The notes under the pieces were generated by a model. The model made no database searches. It was not told the DNA's origin and worked only from the letters and a program-made list of their open reading frames with translations. Below are positions 60,291 through 64,000 of a DNA stretch of 64,000 nucleotides, one piece after another; position 1 is the stretch's first letter, and each line of letters begins with the position of its first letter. Source of the stretch: RGIG2041 sp045537695 (GTDB lineage: Bacteria; Bacillota; Clostridia; UBA1381; UMGS1253); the NCBI GenBank assembly GCA_045537695.1, contig JAZSQB010000023.1, positions 1 through 64,000 on the forward strand, read 5' to 3'. The translations under genes were made by a program, and so were the position numbers.

Positions 60291-62597
60291 TTAAAGCTTA
60301 TTTCTCTGAATCTTACCGCTGACGGTCTTCGGCAGACTGTCGCGGAATACAACAATTCGCGGATACTTATACGGCGCTGTTCTTTCCTTGACATAATTCT
60401 GAATTTCTTTCTTCAGCTCATCCGTGCCTTCTTTGCCGTTTACAAGCACGATGCTTGCTTTGACAACCTGACCTCTTACCTCGTCCGGTTCAGCAGATAC
60501 ACCACATTCCAGCACGTACGGAAGCTCCATAATAACACTTTCAATTTCAAATGGTCCGATGCGGTAGCCGGAGGACTTAATAACGTCATCCACGCGACCT
60601 ACGTACCAGTAGAAACCGTCTTCATCCATCCATGCAGTATCACCGGTATGGTAATAGCCGTCATGCATAACTTCTGCAGTTTTCTCTGCATCGCCGTGAT
60701 AGCCGACAAATAGACCGCAAGGCATGCCGTCCTCAATACGGATTACAATCTCGCCTGTTTCGCCGACAGCAACATCGTTGCCTTCTGCATCAACTAACTT
60801 TACATCATATATCGGACTCGGTTTACCCATGGAACCGATTTTGTGGTCAGCACCGTAAAGGTTGCCGATAATCATTGTGCTTTCACTCTGACCGAAGCCT
60901 TCCAGAATCTGAAGACCCGTTACCTTCTCAAATTGGCGGTAAACCTCCGGATTGAGCGCCTCGCCTGCTGTTGTCATATGTTCTACTGAGGATAAATCGT
61001 ATTTAGAAATATCCTGCTTTATAAGCATACGCAGCATTGTCGGCGGTGCGCAGAAGGTTGTAATGTGATGCTTTGCAAACATCGGCAGGATTTCTGCCGC
61101 GTCAAAGCGGTCAAAGTCGTACACAAACGTTGCGGCTTCGCAGAGCCATTGGCCGTAGAGTTTACCCCACATGGACTTCGCCCAGCCGGTATCGGAAATG
61201 GTAAAGTGTAATCCTTCCGGATTTACACAATGCCAGTACTTCGCTGTATGGAAATGACCGAGCGGATATTTGTAGTTATGCGCCGCAAGTTTCGGGTAAC
61301 CGGATGTGCCGGATGTGAAGAACATCAGCATCAAATCATCACCACAAGGTGCATCTTCGGCTCTCTCAAAGTGCGTACTATACATCATATATTCATCGTT
61401 AAAATCTCTCCAGCCGTCACGCACGCCGCCAACTATAATTTTGTTGACGAGCTGAGGACACTTATCAGCAACTAAATCAATCTGATGCGCAGTGTCACCA
61501 TCTGCAGTACAAATAACCGTTTTGATGTTCGCTGCATTAAATCTGTACTCAAAATCATGCTCCTGCAGCTGATTTGTTGCCGGAATTGCAATTGCACCGA
61601 GCTTGTTAAGTGCCATCATCGCAAACCAGAACTGATAGTGACGCTTGAGTACAAGCATTACGGTATCGCCACGTTTGATACCGATAGCTTTAAAGTAGTT
61701 CGCGCATCTGTTCGACGCTTTACTGATATCAGAAAAGGTAAATCTTCTCTCTGTCTTTTCCCTGTCAATATGCAACATCGCAAGCTTATCCGGCTTTGTT
61801 CTAGCAAGCTCATCTACAACATCGAAAGCAAAGTTGAACTTCTCTGTGTTTTTAAATGTAATGGAAGTAGGTGTACCGGCTTCGTTTTTTACAACATCTA
61901 CATACTTGTTATATACGCGTTTTGTTTTGCGGATTTCCGGGTTTTCCATCGAAGCGGACTTCTTATGCGTTTCCGGCTCTTTCTTCGGCTGGAGTTCCGG
62001 AATCGGCTCCCCTGTCGGGTTAAGTACAATCGCGTAGAACAAGCAATCCTGACCGTCTACGGCAATCATACCGTGCGGCGTGGAAGAATCGTAGTATATG
62101 CTGTCTCCCGGGCCTAAGACAACGCTGTGGCTGCCTACTTGAACCTTTAAATGTCCCTGGATAATAATATCGCATTCCTGACCGTTATGGGTTGTCAGTT
62201 CAATATCACGTCTCTCTGCCTCCGGGTCATACTCGCTCTTTACATAAAGCGGCTCGGCAATTCTGTTTTTAAATGCAGATGCTAAATTGTAGTATACCAT
62301 GCCGTGTGCCTGCTCAATCTTCTGACCGCCGCCGGCACGTGTTACCGTATAAGATTTCAGTTTTGGGCTGGAACCTTCAATAATATCGGTGACATCGACA
62401 TTAAATGCTAGCGCGCAACGGTAAATAAAAGCAAAGTTTAAATCGCTTTCCCCATTTTCACAGCGCAGATATTCTTCGACAGAAACATCCGTCTTTTGTG
62501 CCATATCATCGACAGATAAGCCAATAATTTCGCGCAGCTCGCGGATTCTGCCTGCCATTTCTTTAATTTTGAAGTCAAGTCCTGTAATTTGTTTCAT
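60291..62597 (-). CDS. XRE-cupin regulator fused to an AMP-forming acyl-CoA synthetase
   Basis: A 768-residue protein. Residues ~14-68 are an XRE-type helix-turn-helix (IRELREIIGLSVDDMAQKTDVSVEEYLRCENG). Residues ~125-192 are a cupin (HNGQECDIIIQGHLKV, GPGDSIYYDSSTPHGM). A Pro/Glu/Lys linker follows, then a full ~510-residue acyl-CoA synthetase with MFFTSGTSGYPK, EGFGQSES, YHTGDTAW, GRVDDVIKSSGYRIGPFE and the catalytic Lys in SGKIQRNKL. The synthetase makes a carboxylate into its CoA thioester. ATG 62597 has AGGAGG six bases upstream; the open frame before it lies in the T-box leader. The fusion may sense the acid or thioester it handles. Confidence 0.92.
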   Translation of the reverse strand: MKQITGLDFKIKEMAGRIRELREIIGLSVDDMAQKTDVSVEEYLRCENGESDLNFAFIYRCALAFNVDVTDIIEGSSPKLKSYTVTRAGGGQKIEQAHGMVYYNLASAFKNRIAEPLYVKSEYDPEAERRDIELTTHNGQECDIIIQGHLKVQVGSHSVVLGPGDSIYYDSSTPHGMIAVDGQDCLFYAIVLNPTGEPIPELQPKKEPETHKKSASMENPEIRKTKRVYNKYVDVVKNEAGTPTSITFKNTEKFNFAFDVVDELARTKPDKLAMLHIDREKTERRFTFSDISKASNRCANYFKAIGIKRGDTVMLVLKRHYQFWFAMMALNKLGAIAIPATNQLQEHDFEYRFNAANIKTVICTADGDTAHQIDLVADKCPQLVNKIIVGGVRDGWRDFNDEYMMYSTHFERAEDAPCGDDLMLMFFTSGTSGYPKLAAHNYKYPLGHFHTAKYWHCVNPEGLHFTISDTGWAKSMWGKLYGQWLCEAATFVYDFDRFDAAEILPMFAKHHITTFCAPPTMLRMLIKQDISKYDLSSVEHMTTAGEALNPEVYRQFEKVTGLQILEGFGQSESTMIIGNLYGADHKIGSMGKPSPIYDVKLVDAEGNDVAVGETGEIVIRIEDGMPCGLFVGYHGDAEKTAEVMHDGYYHTGDTAWMDEDGFYWYVGRVDDVIKSSGYRIGPFEIESVIMELPYVLECGVSAEPDEVRGQVVKASIVLVNGKEGTDELKKEIQNYVKERTAPYKYPRIVVFRDSLPKTVSGKIQRNKL

Positions 62598-62640
62598 GAT
62601 TTGCCTCCTGTTTGGGGGTATTTCTTTTAGGAACGTTACA

Positions 62641-62925
62641 TAAAAATCGCCCGTCCCAAGCTGATTGAACTTGGGACGAGCGTTGCATATACTGCCTACC
62701 CGCGGTACCACCCAAATTGCAACGCAAATTTGCGTTACCACTCATCGGAATCTAACAATTCCTGCGCCATTACGTTGCGCTGACGGGAAGGTTCTACTTG
62801 CATGCGCTTTCTTCCTTCCAGCTCTGAAGCTACAGCCATTCAAGTCGGATTTCGACGGCTCGCACCAAACGCCGCTTCTCTGAGTCTTCCTTCTTGACGC
62901 ACTCTTCGTCAATGCCTTTATTTAA
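62641..62925 (-). promoter_or_regulatory. T-box riboswitch leader of the oxidoreductase operon
   Basis: The minus strand carries a perfect T-box core GGGTGGTACCGCGG (at 62713-62700), then a terminator GTCCCAAG...CTTGGGAC with GATTTTT (62683-62641). Upstream is a Stem I with AG-bulge CAGAGAAG and apical GGTG loop (CGGC...GCCG stem). Uncharged tRNA should stabilise the antiterminator and allow expression. The specifier codon lies near CTTGAATGGCTGTAGC; TGG, CTG or GTA are all possible on my reading. Confidence 0.93.
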
Positions 62926-62927
62926 AC

Positions 62928-62956
62928 ATTATAGTACATTCTATGTTGAAAGTCAA
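62928..62956 (-). promoter_or_regulatory. sigma-A promoter of the T-box operon
   Basis: Minus strand: TTGACT (62956-62951), 17-base spacer, TATAAT (62933-62928), just upstream of the T-box leader. Confidence 0.88.
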
Positions 62957-62991
62957 CTGTTTTTTTGCGAATTTAAGCCATTTTTCGCATT

Positions 62992-64000
62992 TTAGAGTTT
63001 GTTTCTCTGAATCTTACCGCTAATGGTTTTCGGTAATTCATCGCGGAATACAACAATACGCGGATATTTGTACGGTGCCGTTCTTTCCTTAACATAATTT
63101 TGAATTTCTTTCTTAAGCTCATCCGTGCCTTCTGTACCCTTCGTAAGCACGATGCTCGCTTTTACAACCTGACCTCTTACTTCGTCAGGCTCAGCAGATA
63201 CGCCACATTCAAGCACATACGGAAGCTCCATAATAACACTCTCGATTTCAAAAGGTCCAATGCGGTAGCCGGAAGACTTAATTACGTCATCCACACGACC
63301 AACATACCAGTAGAAGCCGTCTTCATCCTTCCAAGCGGTGTCACCGGTGTGATAATAACCATCGTGCCACGCTTCGTTGGTCTTTTCTTCGTTCAGATAA
63401 TAGCCACTGAACAGACCGCACGGTACATTTTCGCTTGTCTTAATAACAATTTCTCCTGTTTCACCAACGCCCGCCGGTGTGCCATCCGGCAATTGAATGT
63501 CTACATCGTACATCGGACTCGGTTTACCCATCGAGCCAAGCTTATGTTTGTTACCGCGCAAATTCGCGATAACGAGTGTTGTTTCTGTCTGTCCGAAGCC
63601 TTCGCGGATACGCAGACCAGTTGCTTTTTCAAATGCTCTGTATACTTCCGGATTGAGTGCTTCGCCCGCAGTTGTCATACGCTTGATGGAAGACAGATCG
63701 TAGTTGGAAATATCCTGTTTAACAAGCATGCGCAGCATAGTAGGCGGCGCACAAAATGTTGTAATCTGATACTTTGCAAACATTGGCAGGATGTCAGATG
63801 CATCAAAGCGGTCAAAGTCATACGTAAACACTGCCCCTTCACAAAGCCACTGTCCGTAGAACTTACCCCAAAGCGCTTTCCCCCAACCCGTGTCGGAGAT
63901 AGTAAAGTGAATACCATCTCTGTATACGCCGTGCCAGTATTTTGCCGTAATAAAATGACCGAGCGCATAACGGTAGCTCTGTGTCGCAATTTTGGGATAA
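62992..64000 (-). CDS. AMP-forming acyl-CoA synthetase, 5' end outside window
   Basis: The frame is open from the right edge to 62992, giving the C-terminal ~335 residues of a second acyl-CoA synthetase. It aligns without gaps of note to the synthetase in the neighbouring fusion gene from YPKIATQSYRYALGHFITAKYWH onward, with FCAPPTMLRML, EGFGQTET, YHTGDTAW and SGKIQRNKL. The last ~110 residues are nearly identical in the two proteins, while the middle part differs more. Whether this copy also has XRE and cupin domains cannot be seen. It lies directly upstream of the T-box promoter on the same strand. Confidence 0.93.
   Translation of the reverse strand, partial: YPKIATQSYRYALGHFITAKYWHGVYRDGIHFTISDTGWGKALWGKFYGQWLCEGAVFTYDFDRFDASDILPMFAKYQITTFCAPPTMLRMLVKQDISNYDLSSIKRMTTAGEALNPEVYRAFEKATGLRIREGFGQTETTLVIANLRGNKHKLGSMGKPSPMYDVDIQLPDGTPAGVGETGEIVIKTSENVPCGLFSGYYLNEEKTNEAWHDGYYHTGDTAWKDEDGFYWYVGRVDDVIKSSGYRIGPFEIESVIMELPYVLECGVSAEPDEVRGQVVKASIVLTKGTEGTDELKKEIQNYVKERTAPYKYPRIVVFRDELPKTISGKIQRNKL

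Noticed and set aside
62598..62741. N-terminal extension of the XRE-cupin-synthetase protein
   Set aside because: The frame runs through the T-box core and terminator; AGGAGG before ATG 62597 sets the start.

Overview
The window looks like a chromosome segment of an anaerobic, endospore-forming member of the Clostridia, probably a gut Oscillospiraceae/Ruminococcaceae-type lineage. I infer this from spore genes (cotJA/cotJB/cotJC, spoIIE with a Spo0A box, spoVAD/spoVAE, a GerMN protein, a Cys-rich coat-like protein), from anaerobe enzymes (PPi-dependent phosphofructokinase, 2-oxoacid:ferredoxin oxidoreductase, rubrerythrin, desulfoferrodoxin) and from Firmicutes-type signals (CIRCE, T-box, strong AGGAGG ribosome sites). 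No species is claimed.

Layout. 1-0.6 kb: the right end of a mobile element with a large serine recombinase sits inside cotJC; cotJB and cotJA follow intact. 1.2-2.8 kb: pfp. 2.9-5.6 kb: a lone phage-type polyvalent protein, apparently cut off at its start. 5.9-10.8 kb: a BMP-type nucleoside ABC transporter (two permeases, double ATPase, lipoprotein). 11-13.7 kb: a small membrane protein and spoIIE; then tRNA-Gly and a TtcA-like thiolase. 15-18.2 kb (+): PHP phosphoesterase, AEC transporter, FAD-dependent oxidoreductase. 18.2-20.4 kb: CIRCE-controlled groES-groEL.

20.5-43.8 kb (all -): a 23 kb exopolysaccharide locus with an initiating sugar transferase, five further glycosyltransferases (three GT2, two GT4), GT32, GtrA/GtrB-like/GtrII glucosylation parts, Wzx flippase, Wzy polymerase, acetyltransferase and a YdjC-like deacetylase. 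It is interleaved with c-di-GMP proteins: a dCache-GGDEF cyclase at the promoter end, a stand-alone EAL phosphodiesterase at the far end, a degenerate GGDEF-EAL protein, and a Wzz-like chain-length protein whose cytoplasmic end is a degenerate GGDEF domain where a tyrosine kinase would be expected. A second Wzz-like membrane protein and a DnaA-N-like/TM/metallophosphoesterase fusion sit beside it. No BY-kinase or tyrosine phosphatase gene is seen. This is the strongest candidate for an undescribed system.

44-50.4 kb: spoVAE, spoVAD, desulfoferrodoxin and rubrerythrin (-); tRNA-Leu; a response regulator, histidine kinase and GerMN protein (+). 50.6-55 kb: serC-serA with a structured leader, mnmA, and a Cys-rich coat-like protein. 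55-56 kb: an SDR dehydrogenase. 56-64 kb (-): a T-box-controlled operon of an XRE-cupin-acyl-CoA synthetase fusion, a P-loop NTPase, a four-subunit 2-oxoacid:ferredoxin oxidoreductase and an amidohydrolase, preceded by a second acyl-CoA synthetase cut by the window edge. T-box control suggests the operon makes an amino acid from scavenged carboxylic acids by reductive carboxylation.
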